Of a stretch of DNA of 12,907 nucleotides, positions 12,509 through 12,907 are shown in pieces. Source of the stretch: Thermococcus sp. (lineage in GTDB: Archaea > Methanobacteriota_B > Thermococci > Thermococcales > Thermococcaceae); the NCBI GenBank assembly GCA_015522395.1, contig WAMH01000026.1, positions 1-12,907 of the forward strand. Direction: 5' to 3'. The notes below the pieces were generated by a model. It searched no databases, was not told the DNA's origin, and worked only from the letters and a program-made list of their open reading frames with translations. Every line of letters begins with the position of its first letter. Position 1 is the first letter of the stretch. Made by a program: the position numbers and the translations under genes.

Positions 12509-12907
12509 GGCCTAACCATTAGAACAACCCCATTCTTTTTGAAAACCGTGTGGTAGTGGCCGAGGTCAGCCTTAGCGCGGGCCAGCCTTCTAAGCGCCCG
12601 CCGGCCGTGGTACGTTCCCAGGTTAACAACTATCACCCCCGGCTCGATACCCTTGGGGTAGAGGTAAACGTCCGTCCGGGTGGCCATCGCCGGATAGAAC
12701 TCCGGCTGGGTGTAAATCGGGCCTCTGAGACCCATGGCAAGCTTAATGGCCTCCCAGGATGCACTTTTTCCGGGTAGAGGAGAGAGCACCGAGGGATAGA
12801 TGAGGGGGTCGGGTTCAGTTGGGGGCTTCACAGTCAGGGGCATCGTAGCGACACTCACCAGGAGTCCCGAGACGATAAGCGGGACCGAAACACGCCTCCA
12901 ATCAACC
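12505..12907 (-). CDS. C-terminal part of a membrane protein, open at the window edge
   Basis: The frame is open from the last base of the window to a TAA at 12505, about 133 codons. It starts inside or after a hydrophobic segment (VPLIVSGLLVSVATMPLTV). Next come a proline-rich linker (KPPTEPDPLIYPSVLSPLPG) and a soluble domain (about 80 residues, with GPIYTQPEFYPAMATRTDVY and PGVIVVNLGTYHGRR) ending VVLMVRP. The layout resembles the outer C-terminal domain of polytopic DUF2079-type membrane proteins, but that is a guess. The true start is probably outside the window. GTG 12858 or ATG 12843 would cut into the helix. The four-base tail overlap with the SPOUT gene (12505-12508) shows the two genes converge tightly. 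Confidence 0.65.
   Translation of the reverse strand, partial: VDWRRVSVPLIVSGLLVSVATMPLTVKPPTEPDPLIYPSVLSPLPGKSASWEAIKLAMGLRGPIYTQPEFYPAMATRTDVYLYPKGIEPGVIVVNLGTYHGRRALRRLARAKADLGHYHTVFKKNGVVLMVRP

Overview
The window is chromosomal DNA from a hyperthermophilic archaeon of the order Thermococcales, most likely Thermococcus. The gene set points there: transcription factor E (TFE) next to a DUF2110 gene, a DUF99 protein, a COG2150 ACT-domain regulator, archaeal GcvT and an archaeal SPOUT methyltransferase. Other support comes from TATA/BRE-type promoters, GGTGA/GGAGG ribosome sites, frequent GTG/TTG starts, very tight gene packing and a C/D box guide RNA gene. I see no transposon, prophage, integrase or CRISPR array. 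This is ordinary core chromosome with several regulatory and RNA features that a protein-only annotation would miss.

Layout. Bases 1-2707 are four minus-strand genes. In transcription order they are a PfkB-family kinase, a small unrecognised protein, TFE, and a DUF2110 protein cut by the window edge. Bases 2760-3403 hold a COG2150 regulator with a 16-nt palindrome at its predicted transcription start, probably an autoregulatory operator. A minus-strand acylphosphatase (3393-3668) converges on it. Bases 3740-4638 are a CutA1-DUF99 operon with an ATGA overlap. Directly after it, 4640-4733 holds a C/D box sRNA gene with its own TATA box. The sRNA carries C, D', C' and D boxes, a terminal stem and two guides; the D guide can pair with the 23S rRNA P-loop, placing methylation at G2251 (E. 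coli numbering). It abuts the end of a convergent tandem universal stress protein gene (4734-5570).

Bases 5644-9378 are a three-gene ABC operon with overlapping genes: a LolD/MacB-type ATPase, a large secreted and C-terminally anchored CARDB/COG1361-like surface protein, and a MacB/FtsX-type permease. The arrangement suggests a membrane-to-surface export or mechanotransmission complex in which the CARDB protein acts as the external partner. gcvT (glycine cleavage T protein) follows with its own promoter. A roughly 320-base non-coding stretch then leads to tRNA-Gly(CCC) with encoded CCA. The right end has a class I methyltransferase and a SPOUT (COG4080, Sfm1-like) methyltransferase transcribed divergently from one AT box. 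Last is the 3' part of a membrane-protein gene that runs off the edge.

A recurring theme is compact promoter design. Four divergent gene pairs (2707/2810, 3668/3740, 5570/5644, 11815/11873) each have one symmetric AT-rich box between them, at about the right distance from both genes to serve as TATA for either direction.
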